Positions 43,662 to 53,520 of a DNA stretch of 64,000 nt are shown here, in pieces. Position numbers and translations under genes: made by a program. The notes below the pieces were generated by a model. That model made no database searches. It was not told the DNA's origin and saw nothing but the letters and a program-made list of their open reading frames with translations. The stretch comes from JANQHS01 sp965267505 (GTDB lineage: Bacteria > Bacteroidota > Bacteroidia > Cytophagales > CCMP332), in the NCBI GenBank assembly GCA_965267505.1, contig OZ254081.1:1054001-1118000 (forward strand), read 5' to 3'. Each line of letters starts with the position of its first letter. Position 1 is the stretch's first letter.

Positions 43662-46600
43662 ATGAGATCGTTTTTTTTATTCCTTGCTCTCTTTTTTTCA
43701 ATTTCTTGCCACGAGGTTCAAGAGGAATCCAAAGCCACCACCAAGGAAGAATCGAAACCTCTCTTCCGAAGGCTGTCTTATCAAAGAACCGGAATTCAAT
43801 TCGCAAACCTTCTTAAAGAAAGCCTTCAGCTAAACTTCTTGACTTTTGAATATTTTGCCAATGGCGCAGGGCTTTCCATAGGAGATATCAACAACGATGG
43901 TTTACCTGATTTGTACTTTACGGGAAACATGGGGCCAAATAGATTATACCTAAATCAGGGTGGGTTAAAGTTCGTGGACATTACAAGGGAATCAGGAACC
44001 AATGGAGGCATGGGCTGGTCAAATGGAACCAACATGATAGACATAAATAATGATGGCTGGCTTGACATTTACGTTTGTCGATCGGGGAATTTTAGTGTAG
44101 AAATGAGGAAAAATCAGCTATTTCTAAACAATGGTGATAACACTTTCCGGGAAGCTGCAAAAGAATTTGGTATAGACTCCGAGGCCTATTCTACCCAGTC
44201 AGCTTTCCTTGATTATGACCAGGATGGAGATTTAGACCTGTATCTTTTGAATCAAAATATTTCAGCTCCCTTCAAAATCCATCCCCTCGCTTTAAAAGAA
44301 AAGTATGATCCCTTGGTTGGAGACCAGTTTTTTGAAAACCGAAACGGGAAGTTTATTGAGATCAGTAAAGAGGTTGGGCTTTTTCAAAATCCGATAGGAT
44401 TTGGTCTGGGAGTGGCAGTTGGAGACTTAAACAATGATGATTTTCCAGATCTATATGTATGCAATGATTATCTGGAGCAAGATTACTTGTATTTAAATTC
44501 TGGAAAGGGAAATTTTAAAGAATCTCTAAAGACCAGTACTGCACACACTTCCAATTTCTCCATGGGCTGTGACATTTCCGACTTCAACAATGACGGAAGG
44601 CCAGACATTTTTGTAGCCGATATGGCTCCAGAGGATAATTATTCCAGCAAAACAAATATGGCAGGGATGAACCCAGAGAGGTTCAATAAAGCAGTTGAGA
44701 ATGGCTTTCATTATCAATACATGATCAACACCCTTCAAATGAATCAAGGAATGTCCGTTTTCTCTGAGGTAGCTCAAATGACGGGGCTGGATAAAACAGA
44801 TTGGAGTTGGGCTCCTTTGTTCGTGGACCTAAACAACGACGGCCTCAAGGATGCCTTGATAACAAATGGCTACAGGATGAATTCCAGAAATAAGGATTTC
44901 GAAAAAGTTAAGATGAGGTATTATAAGGCCGTAGAAAAAGATCCTTATTCAACTCATGATAAGCTTATTGCTCAAATATTGGAACTTACTCCTGAGATCA
45001 AGATCCCGAATTATGTTTTTGAAAATGTGGGAGACCTAAAATTTGAGCAGAGGATCAAAGAATGGGGCTTTCATGAGAAATCGTTTTCAAACGGAGTTGC
45101 TTACGCGGACCTCGACCTGGATGGGGATTTGGATATCGTGATCAACAATATTGATCAGGAGGTTTTTTTATATGAAAACCTTGCAGAAGGAAATTATTTA
45201 AGGATTAAAACCAAAGGAAGTTCCCAAAATCCAAATGGTATAGGAGCAAAAGTTATCGTCAGACATGGAACTCAAATGCAATACCAGGAGAACTATATGT
45301 CAAGAGGATATCTTTCCAGTATTGAACCAATCATACATTTTGGCATCCCAGCCAACGTGGAGAAGATTGATCTTGAAGTTATCTGGTCTAAGGATAAACA
45401 TCAGATCATTAAAGGGGCTGCGGTAAACCAGGTAATCGAAGTAGATTTTGAAAATGCCGTAAATCGTAAGCAAAAGGCAAACAATACCGAAAGGCTGTTT
45501 GCTGAAAACTCAAGAGCGAGAGGAATTAATTTCATTCACGAAGAAGATCCTTATGATGATTTCAAAAAGGAAATCCTATTACCTCATAAAATGTCAACCT
45601 TGGGTCCAGGCATTGCCACCGGAGATATTAATGGGGATGGACTAGAGGACTTTTTTGTTGGCAATGCTTCCGGGTACCCAGCAGCACTTTACATTCAGGA
45701 CAAAGATGGGCAGTTTTCAAAATCCATGACCTCCCTATGGCAAAAGGAAGCTAAGTACGAAGATATGGACGCCGAATTTATTGATATCGAAAATGATGGA
45801 GACTTGGACCTTTATGTAGTGAGTGGAGGAAACCATCTTGCTGAGAATTCAGACCTGTATAATGACCGGCTATACATTAATGATGGGGAAGGAAATTATT
45901 CAAGGTCAAGCTCAAGTATTCCAGTCCTCAACAGTTCTGGATCCTGTGTTATTCCTGAAGATTTTAATGGCGATGGTTTTATCGATCTTTTCGTGGGCGG
46001 AAGGGTTGTACCCGGGCGTTATCCGTTCCCACCGAAAAGCTATTTATTGAAAAATGAAGGAGGAGGAAAATTTCAAGAACTTTCCATTCCCGAAATGGAA
46101 AATCTGGGCATGGTTACAAGTGCATTATGGATGGATCTTAATAATGATCAAAAAAAAGATCTTGTGGTTGCTGGCGAGTGGATGCCTGTCCAAGCGTTCT
46201 TAAACAACGGAGAGATTTTGGAACTAAAGAAAGAGGCCCTTTTTGAAAATTCTGAGGGTTGGTGGTTCAGCTTGTCTAAAGCCGATTTAGATAATGATGG
46301 AGACGAAGACCTAATTGCGGGTAATCTTGGCTTAAATTATAAGTACAAGGCCAAAGTGGATCAACCCTTCCACATCTATTCAGGAGATCTGGACCAGAGT
46401 GGAAGCAATGATATTTATCTGGGTTACTTTCAGGAAGGAAAGATCTTTCCGGTTCGTGGGAGAGAGTGTTCGTCGCAACAGATGCCTTTTGTTAAAGACA
46501 AATTCACTACCTATAGTGATTTTGGAAAGGCCACCATTGACGAGGTGCTTGGCGAGGCCGCTGATGGGGCCTTGCATTATCAGGCCTACCAATTTGCCAG

Positions 46601-46979
46601 CATGATCTTGTGGAATGAAAATGGAAACTTTAATCCTCAACCTCTCCCAATTTCTTCACAGATCTCTGCAATTACTTCCACCATGGCTCTGGACATTAAT
46701 GAAGATGGCGTACTGGATATTGTTGCAGTTGGCAACCTTCAGGGTTCAGAGATAGAAACACCGCGAAACGATGCCGGAATCGGTTCCATACTTATCGGTA
46801 ATAAAAATAAACGGTTCGCTCCTTTAGATCTTGAAAACAGTGGGTTTCTGGCCGCTGGGGATGTGAAATCAATGGCTAGAATCAAGCTTGCAAACGGGTC
46901 TTATGGAATTCTAATTGCGCGAAATTCAGGAAAACTCTCTTTCTTTGAATTGAATGCCGGAAGGAACCTAGCTAAATGA
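43662..46979 (+). CDS. FG-GAP/UnbV (CRTAC1-like) surface lipoprotein
   Basis: The ATG at 43662 gives a lipoprotein signal (LFLALFFSISC) and 1105 residues. An earlier in-frame TTG at 43644 would not. The protein has about a dozen VCBS/FG-GAP repeats with calcium-binding DxNxDG motifs (GDINNDGLPDLYF, DLDLDGDLDIVINNI, GDINGDGLEDFFVG, DFNGDGFIDLFVG), forming beta-propellers. An ASPIC/UnbV domain lies near residues 510-590 (QNPNGIGAKVIV, QENYMSRGYLSS). Such proteins are abundant in marine Bacteroidota; function is generally unknown, perhaps surface recognition. The end overlaps the next gene by 4 nt. Confidence 0.87.
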   Translation: MRSFFLFLALFFSISCHEVQEESKATTKEESKPLFRRLSYQRTGIQFANLLKESLQLNFLTFEYFANGAGLSIGDINNDGLPDLYFTGNMGPNRLYLNQGGLKFVDITRESGTNGGMGWSNGTNMIDINNDGWLDIYVCRSGNFSVEMRKNQLFLNNGDNTFREAAKEFGIDSEAYSTQSAFLDYDQDGDLDLYLLNQNISAPFKIHPLALKEKYDPLVGDQFFENRNGKFIEISKEVGLFQNPIGFGLGVAVGDLNNDDFPDLYVCNDYLEQDYLYLNSGKGNFKESLKTSTAHTSNFSMGCDISDFNNDGRPDIFVADMAPEDNYSSKTNMAGMNPERFNKAVENGFHYQYMINTLQMNQGMSVFSEVAQMTGLDKTDWSWAPLFVDLNNDGLKDALITNGYRMNSRNKDFEKVKMRYYKAVEKDPYSTHDKLIAQILELTPEIKIPNYVFENVGDLKFEQRIKEWGFHEKSFSNGVAYADLDLDGDLDIVINNIDQEVFLYENLAEGNYLRIKTKGSSQNPNGIGAKVIVRHGTQMQYQENYMSRGYLSSIEPIIHFGIPANVEKIDLEVIWSKDKHQIIKGAAVNQVIEVDFENAVNRKQKANNTERLFAENSRARGINFIHEEDPYDDFKKEILLPHKMSTLGPGIATGDINGDGLEDFFVGNASGYPAALYIQDKDGQFSKSMTSLWQKEAKYEDMDAEFIDIENDGDLDLYVVSGGNHLAENSDLYNDRLYINDGEGNYSRSSSSIPVLNSSGSCVIPEDFNGDGFIDLFVGGRVVPGRYPFPPKSYLLKNEGGGKFQELSIPEMENLGMVTSALWMDLNNDQKKDLVVAGEWMPVQAFLNNGEILELKKEALFENSEGWWFSLSKADLDNDGDEDLIAGNLGLNYKYKAKVDQPFHIYSGDLDQSGSNDIYLGYFQEGKIFPVRGRECSSQQMPFVKDKFTTYSDFGKATIDEVLGEAADGALHYQAYQFASMILWNENGNFNPQPLPISSQISAITSTMALDINEDGVLDIVAVGNLQGSEIETPRNDAGIGSILIGNKNKRFAPLDLENSGFLAAGDVKSMARIKLANGSYGILIARNSGKLSFFELNAGRNLAK

Positions 46980-47374
46980 AAAGATTTCTGCTCCTAACTT
47001 TTTTTGTAACCTTTTTCAGTACGTCCAAAGCACAGGAAATAGATCTGGACAGAGTGACCATGGTAGAATTTATCAATGTTGTAGGAGGAAACTGGCAGGA
47101 AGCCCTATACTATTACCGAAATAATTGGGTCGTTATTCACCAAAAAGCCAAGGATAAAGGAGTGATCCGGAATTTCAACATGATCAGTTTCCAGGATTTT
47201 CCAGATAGGGAAATGGATATAGTTTTGATCACAGAATTCAAGGACAAGGATCAGATGAAGAAATCACAGGAAAAACTTAATAAAATCAAGGTTTCCCATG
47301 GTACTGCAGACCTTCTAAATGAACTCAGACCGGCCGAATTTAGAAAAAGAGTATACTTTCAGATCGGGAATTAG
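46976..47374 (+). CDS. Small exported protein of unknown function
   Basis: This 132-residue protein has a signal peptide (RFLLLTFFVTFFSTSKAQ). The mature part has a mixed alpha-beta character (RVTMVEFINVVGGNWQEALYYYRNN, MDIVLITEFKDKDQMKKSQEKLNKI) and could be a dimeric alpha-beta barrel. Its start overlaps the end of the FG-GAP lipoprotein gene by 4 nt (ATGA), which suggests co-translation and a shared process. No family is recognised. Confidence 0.7.
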   Translation: MKRFLLLTFFVTFFSTSKAQEIDLDRVTMVEFINVVGGNWQEALYYYRNNWVVIHQKAKDKGVIRNFNMISFQDFPDREMDIVLITEFKDKDQMKKSQEKLNKIKVSHGTADLLNELRPAEFRKRVYFQIGN

Positions 47375-47467
47375 TTATGGCTTTCAAAAGGAGAAAGCAA
47401 AAAATCCAAGGCAAAGAATACTTAGATTTGGCATGATTATTTCATCCAGAAGGAAAAATTACGAACC

Positions 47468-48013
47468 ATGAAAAAGAACTTTTACCTACTATTTAGCTTC
47501 ATTCTTTTCTTGTCGGCCTGTTCAGGTGGAATGTTTGGAAAAAAGGTTAAGGAACCATTTTCCGGAAAAAATTATCAAAGTAACGGACGTTTTTGGAGGG
47601 GGACTGGAAAGGGAATTAGTTCTAAAGACAACATAGCTTCAGGAAAAGCAGATATCGAGGCAAAGGCAGAGCTTGCTGGTCAGGTTCATACAACAATGAA
47701 ACAGGTTACAGATCAATACCTGGGTCAGACCGAGAATGAAATGGCCGCCGATGTTGCAGAAAAGTTTCAAAGCTTGGTGAGAGCCGTAATGAACACAGAG
47801 ATCTCGGACCTTAGAAAGATCGGTGAGAAGAAGTACCTGGATGATAAAACTCGTAAATACACCGTTTTCATTGCCTATGAGATCAAGAAGAATGCAATGC
47901 TCAGGTATCTGAAAAAGGAAGCCAAGACCAATAAGCAGATCGATAAAAGGCAAAAAGAGGTGATTGAGAAGATCATTGACCAGGAGATCGAAAAAGCCGA
48001 AAAAGAAGGCTAG
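47468..48013 (+). CDS. LPP20-like lipoprotein
   Basis: This 181-residue protein has a lipobox (ILFLSACSGG, lipidated C18). The mature part has a helical character with SGKADIEAKAELAGQVHTTM and a C-terminal coiled-coil-like KQIDKRQKEVIEKIIDQEIEKAEK. It resembles the LPP20 family in the AELA-containing helix followed by a beta-strand YTVFIAYEIKK. Function is unknown; an envelope scaffold is possible. It stands alone between the FG-GAP group and a barrel protein. Confidence 0.6.
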   Translation: MKKNFYLLFSFILFLSACSGGMFGKKVKEPFSGKNYQSNGRFWRGTGKGISSKDNIASGKADIEAKAELAGQVHTTMKQVTDQYLGQTENEMAADVAEKFQSLVRAVMNTEISDLRKIGEKKYLDDKTRKYTVFIAYEIKKNAMLRYLKKEAKTNKQIDKRQKEVIEKIIDQEIEKAEKEG

Positions 48014-48029
48014 AAATCAGACCGCTCAT

Positions 48030-48055
48030 AATAATCCCTTGAAATAGGGGTTATT
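48030..48055 (+). terminator. Possible intrinsic terminator after the LPP20-like gene
   Basis: A 10-bp stem with one G-T wobble (48030-48039 with 48046-48055) and a 6-nt loop lies 16 bp after the stop. The downstream T tract is weak, hence moderate confidence. Confidence 0.45.
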
Positions 48056-48072
48056 TATGGGTAACTCGAAGC

Positions 48073-48720
48073 ATGAACCTTAAACCCATTTTTCTATCAA
48101 TCCTTCTTTTTTCCTGTGGGGCCTTAATGGCTCAAGAAAAAGAGGTCATTGGGGTTCATAAAAAGGGCAGCCATTCCATTGGCGCATTTTACATGTTTTG
48201 GCCTTCAAATTTCCATTCAGGGGTACATTCTGGAAATCTTAGATATTCTTATTCCTTTAAAGACCGTTGGGAACTTGGACTTGACATCGCAGGTGCTCAC
48301 AATAGCTATAGGCACTTTAACCGTCCTTCTGAAGAATTAAACCATAGTATAAGATTGGCCATTTCTCCATTCATCCGGTATTACATTGGAAAAGGAAAGT
48401 TTGGAGCTTTCGTTGAGGGGGGATTAAAAAGTGAATTTTTCCATTTCGAAGGGTTTGGGCATCAGATAAATCAAAATAACACCGTAGAATATACCGGCGA
48501 GCCATTAACCTACTCAGCACTTAACTCTACGCTACTGTACGGATCTGCAGGTTTTTATTACCATGGCTTAGCAAAAGGAAGGCTAGGGCTGGAAATTGCC
48601 ATGGGATTTGGGCCAGCTTATTATTACCGATACCAGCCCTTGCCTGGTTCCAATTTTGGATTAGGTATGGATGGACAATTTCGGATCAAGTACTTCTTTG
48701 GAAATAGAAAAAAGAATTGA
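48073..48720 (+). CDS. Outer-membrane beta-barrel-like protein, unknown function
   Basis: This 215-residue protein has a signal peptide (IFLSILLFSCGALMAQ). Alternating strands of a small barrel follow (HSIGAFYMFWP, LRYSYSFKDRWELGLDIAG, FGAFVEGGLKSEFFHF, LLYGSAGFYYHG, GLEIAMGFGPAYYYRY), and the end FRIKYFFGNRK has an aromatic-rich last strand. I recognise no specific family. Its stop is directly against the stop of the convergent BNR-repeat gene. Confidence 0.65.
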   Translation: MNLKPIFLSILLFSCGALMAQEKEVIGVHKKGSHSIGAFYMFWPSNFHSGVHSGNLRYSYSFKDRWELGLDIAGAHNSYRHFNRPSEELNHSIRLAISPFIRYYIGKGKFGAFVEGGLKSEFFHFEGFGHQINQNNTVEYTGEPLTYSALNSTLLYGSAGFYYHGLAKGRLGLEIAMGFGPAYYYRYQPLPGSNFGLGMDGQFRIKYFFGNRKKN

Positions 48721-51700
48721 TCATTCAATCTTAACCGCTTGGATCTCAGCTCCCTTGATCAACTCGTTGAACTGCGGAACTTTTCCTGCCTTTATCTCCT
48801 CCCAGGCTTTCAGCTGATCATTGATCTTCCTGCTTAGTTCCTCTTTAACTTTTAAAGCTTGAGCTGTTGGAGGGCCATCGCTGTAGGAAATATTACTTCC
48901 CACTCCTGCAAGTTTATCATTCAAACGAATGGGGAAATTCAATGGATCCTGGGGACTTTGGTTTTTTGTCTGATAAAGGGTCTTTTCGATCTTATTAATG
49001 TCTTTAATCATATCCTTAGAGTAATCAAGGATCTCTTTATGCTGAGCCGTATCCAGTTTTGAGTTCCAATCGCTTACCTGCTTCTTGGTTTTCCTCATTT
49101 CTTTGATAGCCACATGGGTTTTGGTCAACAATTGATTGATCTCAAGGGCGGCCTGAAACCGCCTCTGGTAATCTTCTGGTTTGGAAGAGTTTCTTGGATC
49201 AGGTAAGATCGAGAACTCATACTCAAAACTATCTGAACCCACCAGAAGGCGGATCCGGTAGTCTCCCGGCGGGGCCGTCGGCCCCGTCAGGCCGCCCGAC
49301 CAAAGGATCAATTTTTCAAATCCCTCAGCATCAGGATACCTAAGATTCCAAACGAATCGATTCATCCCTTTTTTGAAATCCTTGATCTTTCCGAGCCTGC
49401 GATCATCTTTCATTTCACTTTTCTTAAACTGCGAACCATAATGACGGATCAAAACTCCTTTGGAATCCATTACCTTGATCTGAACATCAGTTGCAGAATC
49501 TACACTTCCTGCTAGCTCATAACGCACCATCAGGCCATTTATCGGATTCTTTCCTGTGGACTTCCCACCTCCTCCGCCTCCGAGCAAATAAGGATCTCGA
49601 GGTTTGAATAAGCGGGTATTAGCTGTGGATTCGCCAGCTGCAAATATCTTCAAAGGGGAAAGGTCATCCATCACCCAAAGGCTTCTTCCCTGGGTAGCAA
49701 CAACAAGATCACCATTCTTTACCCTTAGGTCTGTGATCGGAACAATTGGAAGATTTTGTTGAAAGGGCTCCCAGTTTTCCCCATCATTTAGGGAATAATA
49801 CATTCCTGTTTCCGTACCTGCGAATAACAATCCTTTGATCTCTGGGTGAGCTCGAACAACACGAGTAAAAGCCCCATTTGGAATCCCTTTATCTATTCTT
49901 ACCCAGGTTTTTCCAAAGTCTTTTGTCCTTAAGAGGAAGGGTCTAAAGTCATCCAACTTATATCGGGCGGCAGCCACATAAAGAACCCCAGGCTCACTGG
50001 CATGAGGTTCTATAGAGTTTATCATGGTCCATTCCGGAAGAAGAGAACTGGAGGGAGTAACATTCGACCAATTTTTCCCTCCATCTCTGCTAATGTGGAT
50101 CAGTCCATCATCCGATCCTGTCCAAAGGACCTTGGGATCAACTGGAGATTCACAGGCTGCAAAAATTGTAGCATAGTACTCTACGGAAGTGTTGTCCTTT
50201 GTAATTGGGCCTCCCGAAGACTTCAGTTTGGTAGAATCGTTTCTGGTGAGATCAGGGCTGATGATCTCCCATGATTGCCCACGGTCAGTGCTTTTGAAAA
50301 GATGATTAGCTGCTGCATACAAAGGATATGGCTCAGACTGCGAAAAAAACAATGGGAAGTTCCATTGGAAGCGATATTTCATCCCCTCTGCTCCCCAACC
50401 CATGGGATTATCAGGCCATACCGTGATGTTTTGATACTCATCGGTCCGATGGTTATATCTGGATAGAAATCCATCATAGGAACCTCCATAAACTATATCT
50501 TCATCTTTTGGGTCAATCGCAATATGGCCACTCTCGCCACCAGCAGTAGGCTCCCAATCCCTTTCCGTTATACCTCTCCAACTGTTCGTCCTGTGAGGAA
50601 TCCTTACGGTCGAATTATCCTGCTGAGCAGCATAGATCCTGTACGGAAAATGATCATCGGTAATAACACGGTAAAATTGCGCTGTAGGTTGATTATGATA
50701 GGTTGTCCAGGAATCTCCCCCATCTACACTTATCTGGGCACCACCATCATCAGCGATTGCCAGATTCAAGGGGTCATCAGGATTGATCCACAGATCATGA
50801 TGGTCCCCATGAGGGGTAGAAATTGATTCATAGGTCTTTCCACCATCCTTGGATTTATGAAACCTTACATTAACCACGTAAACCTGGTCTTCATTCTGAG
50901 GGTCTGCATAGATCCTTGAATAATACCAGGCCCTTTGCCTTAGCTTTCTTTCTGAATTAACCTTGGACCAGGACTTCCCTCCATTATCTGATCGAAAAAC
51001 TCCTCCATCCCTGTTTTCAATAATTGCCCAAAGTCTATCCGAATTTTTTGGAGAAATTGTTATTCCTGAGATTCCCCAGATTCCTTTGGGAAGACCTTCT
51101 GATCTTGAAATATTATCCCAATCGTCGCCTCCATTGGTTGAACGCCAAAGTCCTGAACCCGCCCCTCCACTTTCCATGCTATAGGGTGTTCTCTTTACCC
51201 TCCAGAATGAGGCATAGATGATCCTGGGGTTATTGGGATCCAGAATAAGGTCCACGGCTCCTGCATTTTCATTTACGAATAGTATTTGTTCCCAAACTTC
51301 ACCGCCATTGGTGGTTCGGTAAACGCCCCTTTGCTTATTAGGTCCGAACAAATGACCCAAGGCAGCCACATAAGCTACATCTGCGTTTTGAGGGTGAATT
51401 CTAATTCTTGGAATATGTCTGGTATCTGTTAGACCGACATTCTTCCAGCTCTTCCCGGCATCGGTACTCTTCCAGACCCCGTCACCATGAGATACATTAC
51501 CACGGACGGTAACCTCCCCTCCTCCTACATAGATCACATTTGGGTCGGAATCCGCAACGCTCACAGCACCAATGGATCCTCCAAAAAAACCGTCCGATAT
51601 ATTTTCCCAGGAATTCCCTGAATTGGTACTTTTCCATACGCCACCTCCTGTTGCTCCCATGTAGAATAACCTGGAGTTCCCTTTCACACCCGTTACAGCA

Positions 51701-51867
51701 GCCGATCTTCCACCACGAAAGGGTCCTATACATCGGTAGTTTAGTTCCCTTATTTGGGTAGTGTCGGGACCAGAATAACTTAAAGTTCTCTTTTTGACCG
51801 CAACACTGTTAAAGCTTAAGAGCAGGCCAATAAAGGTCATGCCCAGAATATTCGAAACAAGTTTCAT
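48721..51867 (-). CDS. Exported BNR/Asp-box repeat protein (sortilin/VPS10-like propellers)
   Basis: This 1048-residue protein has a signal peptide (ILGMTFIGLLLSFNSVA). At least eight Asp-box motifs of the S-x-D-x-G-x-x-W type follow (KSTNSGNSWENI, KSTDAGKSWKNV, RSTNGGDDWDNI, RSDNGGKSWSKV, KSTDRGQSWEII, RDGGKNWSNV), spaced about 50-60 residues apart as in WD40/YVTN/BNR-like or VPS10 ten-bladed propellers. The C-terminal 330 residues include a beta-sandwich-like region and helices. Such proteins are common in Bacteroidota and no catalytic activity can be claimed. A 178-residue exported protein is encoded 3 nt downstream in genomic order but upstream in transcription. Confidence 0.85.
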   Translation of the reverse strand: MKLVSNILGMTFIGLLLSFNSVAVKKRTLSYSGPDTTQIRELNYRCIGPFRGGRSAAVTGVKGNSRLFYMGATGGGVWKSTNSGNSWENISDGFFGGSIGAVSVADSDPNVIYVGGGEVTVRGNVSHGDGVWKSTDAGKSWKNVGLTDTRHIPRIRIHPQNADVAYVAALGHLFGPNKQRGVYRTTNGGEVWEQILFVNENAGAVDLILDPNNPRIIYASFWRVKRTPYSMESGGAGSGLWRSTNGGDDWDNISRSEGLPKGIWGISGITISPKNSDRLWAIIENRDGGVFRSDNGGKSWSKVNSERKLRQRAWYYSRIYADPQNEDQVYVVNVRFHKSKDGGKTYESISTPHGDHHDLWINPDDPLNLAIADDGGAQISVDGGDSWTTYHNQPTAQFYRVITDDHFPYRIYAAQQDNSTVRIPHRTNSWRGITERDWEPTAGGESGHIAIDPKDEDIVYGGSYDGFLSRYNHRTDEYQNITVWPDNPMGWGAEGMKYRFQWNFPLFFSQSEPYPLYAAANHLFKSTDRGQSWEIISPDLTRNDSTKLKSSGGPITKDNTSVEYYATIFAACESPVDPKVLWTGSDDGLIHISRDGGKNWSNVTPSSSLLPEWTMINSIEPHASEPGVLYVAAARYKLDDFRPFLLRTKDFGKTWVRIDKGIPNGAFTRVVRAHPEIKGLLFAGTETGMYYSLNDGENWEPFQQNLPIVPITDLRVKNGDLVVATQGRSLWVMDDLSPLKIFAAGESTANTRLFKPRDPYLLGGGGGGKSTGKNPINGLMVRYELAGSVDSATDVQIKVMDSKGVLIRHYGSQFKKSEMKDDRRLGKIKDFKKGMNRFVWNLRYPDAEGFEKLILWSGGLTGPTAPPGDYRIRLLVGSDSFEYEFSILPDPRNSSKPEDYQRRFQAALEINQLLTKTHVAIKEMRKTKKQVSDWNSKLDTAQHKEILDYSKDMIKDINKIEKTLYQTKNQSPQDPLNFPIRLNDKLAGVGSNISYSDGPPTAQALKVKEELSRKINDQLKAWEEIKAGKVPQFNELIKGAEIQAVKIE

Positions 51868-51870
51868 GGA

Positions 51871-52407
51871 TTATTGGTTTTTGAAGGGGATGGCACCTCC
51901 ACCGGCACCCATATCAATAATATACAATCGATGGTTCCCGTTGATCCGATAGGTCTTTCTTTTCAAGGTTTGCATAAACACACCATAAGCCGCGCTAAGG
52001 ATAGCCGCGGTTAAAGTTTCCGTCCTGACAATTGGCTCAAGTCCAATGGAAGCATTTCTAATCGATTCTATGGCAAAGTAACCTATGCCAGCCACCGGAA
52101 CAACATAACCAGTTACATTCCTAATCCCACTCCAAGGGCCATTCCTGTCAACCTTTACATATGAGATCTGATCGAGCATGATGTTGTCCAGATTATCAAG
52201 AACAATATAGTTCTTACCTATCTCTGTAATAACACCTTTGGTGAGATCTGGTTGAGCCACAAGGCGGAAAGTGAATTCATCACCAATCTGATATCTATAT
52301 CTTTTGGATTTGGGTATATTGTCAAACACTACATATTTCTGCGCTTCACTTTGAACAATTGAAAGTGCAAGAAACGTTAGTATTAGGACAATGGATTTTT
52401 TAGGCAT
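51871..52407 (-). CDS. Exported protein of unknown function
   Basis: This 178-residue protein has a signal peptide (LILTFLALSIVQSEAQ). A beta-rich domain follows (YQIGDEFTFRLVAQ, GVITEIGKNYIVLDNLDNIML), then a hydrophobic central segment (VTGYVVPVAGIGYFAIES). A C-terminal segment reads YRINGNHRLYIIDM. It precedes the BNR-repeat gene by 3 nt and is likely in the same operon. I recognise no family. Confidence 0.7.
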   Translation of the reverse strand: MPKKSIVLILTFLALSIVQSEAQKYVVFDNIPKSKRYRYQIGDEFTFRLVAQPDLTKGVITEIGKNYIVLDNLDNIMLDQISYVKVDRNGPWSGIRNVTGYVVPVAGIGYFAIESIRNASIGLEPIVRTETLTAAILSAAYGVFMQTLKRKTYRINGNHRLYIIDMGAGGGAIPFKNQ

Positions 52408-52422
52408 TCCAGGAATAAAAGG

Positions 52423-53058
52423 ATGAGTTTATCCAAAAAAAACAAATTGCAGGAGAAAATCGGCAAAAAAGTATGGACAATGGAAAAATCCCATCCGTAC
52501 AAAACGCTTTTCTTCCTTGGATATCTGTCCACAATGCTGGTAATTCTTTTCTCACTGTTCTCATTTTGGTTCTTTGATCGGCAATTCCAAGAAATGCCGG
52601 ATATGATTCTTCCCAAAGGATTGACCATAAGCGTTTTCATTCTCATGGCCATTGCCTTCGTTTGCTCCAAGGCACAAACTTTAATGGAAAAGGAATCAAC
52701 CCGTGGTCTTAGCTTTTCCTTCCAGCTTATTATGTTCCTCACCAGCATTTACATCGTAGTTTCTCTTAGTGCATGGAGGGAATTATTGGGAGAATTTCAG
52801 TCCTTTTCAAACTCACCGGGAAAAACCTTTTTGTTGCTGATAGCAAGCATGCATTTCTTTCTCTTGTTGGTAACTGTAGGACTTACCCTTGTGAGCTATT
52901 ATAAACTGGGATCCAATGCAATGGACCCGGTAAAAAAACTGGTGTTCTTTACCAATAAATTTGAGCTTACTTTTCTGGAAGTTTCCTTTCTGGGTTGGTA
53001 TTGGGTTTCTGCTTCGGGGCTTGCCATTTTTCTTTTTCTCTTATTCATGTTGAACTAA
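52423..53058 (+). CDS. Cytochrome c oxidase subunit III-like membrane protein (orphan)
   Basis: This 211-residue protein has five hydrophobic helices. The spacing and several motifs recall subunit III of Bacteroidota oxidases: an initial helix with YKTLFFLGYLSTML, a helix GLTISVFILMAIAFV, SIYIVVSLSAWRELL, an IASMHFFLLLVTVGLTLVSYY helix (the usual GLHxLHxxxG position, here SMHFF), and a final helix with the WYW motif (GWYWVSASGLAIFLFLLFML). The second His and the Gly of the loop are not conserved. No oxidase subunits are in the window, so it is an orphan paralogue; its role is unknown. Confidence 0.55.
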   Translation: MSLSKKNKLQEKIGKKVWTMEKSHPYKTLFFLGYLSTMLVILFSLFSFWFFDRQFQEMPDMILPKGLTISVFILMAIAFVCSKAQTLMEKESTRGLSFSFQLIMFLTSIYIVVSLSAWRELLGEFQSFSNSPGKTFLLLIASMHFFLLLVTVGLTLVSYYKLGSNAMDPVKKLVFFTNKFELTFLEVSFLGWYWVSASGLAIFLFLLFMLN

Positions 53059-53059
53059 T

Positions 53060-53518
53060 ATGAGCAAGCACAATGCTGGCCTGGTAAAATGGGCTATGCG
53101 CCTTTATCCTCCACTCTTTTTTAACAGGATTTGGGTAAAAAAAATTAGTCCGAATTTCCTTGAGCTGGAATTGGTAGTGGTAAAGAGCATTTGGAACAGA
53201 AACTTTCAGGGAAGTACATTTGGTGGGACTTTAAGCTCGGCTGCTGATCCTTATCCAGCCGTTCAACTATGGAATATCTTCCGAAAAAAGGGATATAAAT
53301 GCCAGGCCTGGCTTAAGGAGGCAAAAATCACCTTCCATAAACCTGCCAAGTCAAATATCTATTTTAAATACTCCCTGGATCAAGCAAAAATTGATGGCTA
53401 CGAAGAAGAATTGAAACGCTCAAAAAAAGTTTCAATTGAGCATAAGGTTGAAGGAAAAACCGGGGATGGAATACTGATCTGCTCAGTAGAATCTCTCGTA
53501 GTGCTAAAGATACCCTAA
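53060..53518 (+). CDS. DUF4442 (hotdog fold, PaaI-like) protein
   Basis: This 152-residue cytosolic protein is of the DUF4442 family, which adopts the hotdog fold of acyl-CoA thioesterases. Recognisable are RLYPPLFFNRIWVKKISPNF at residues 15-34, the helix segment FGGTLSSAADPYPAVQLW, and a C-terminal VSIEHKVEGKTGDGILICSVE strand pair. Thioesterase catalytic residues cannot be confirmed. It follows the subunit III-like gene by one nucleotide, so they are probably co-translated. Confidence 0.82.
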   Translation: MSKHNAGLVKWAMRLYPPLFFNRIWVKKISPNFLELELVVVKSIWNRNFQGSTFGGTLSSAADPYPAVQLWNIFRKKGYKCQAWLKEAKITFHKPAKSNIYFKYSLDQAKIDGYEEELKRSKKVSIEHKVEGKTGDGILICSVESLVVLKIP

Positions 53519-53520
53519 GC

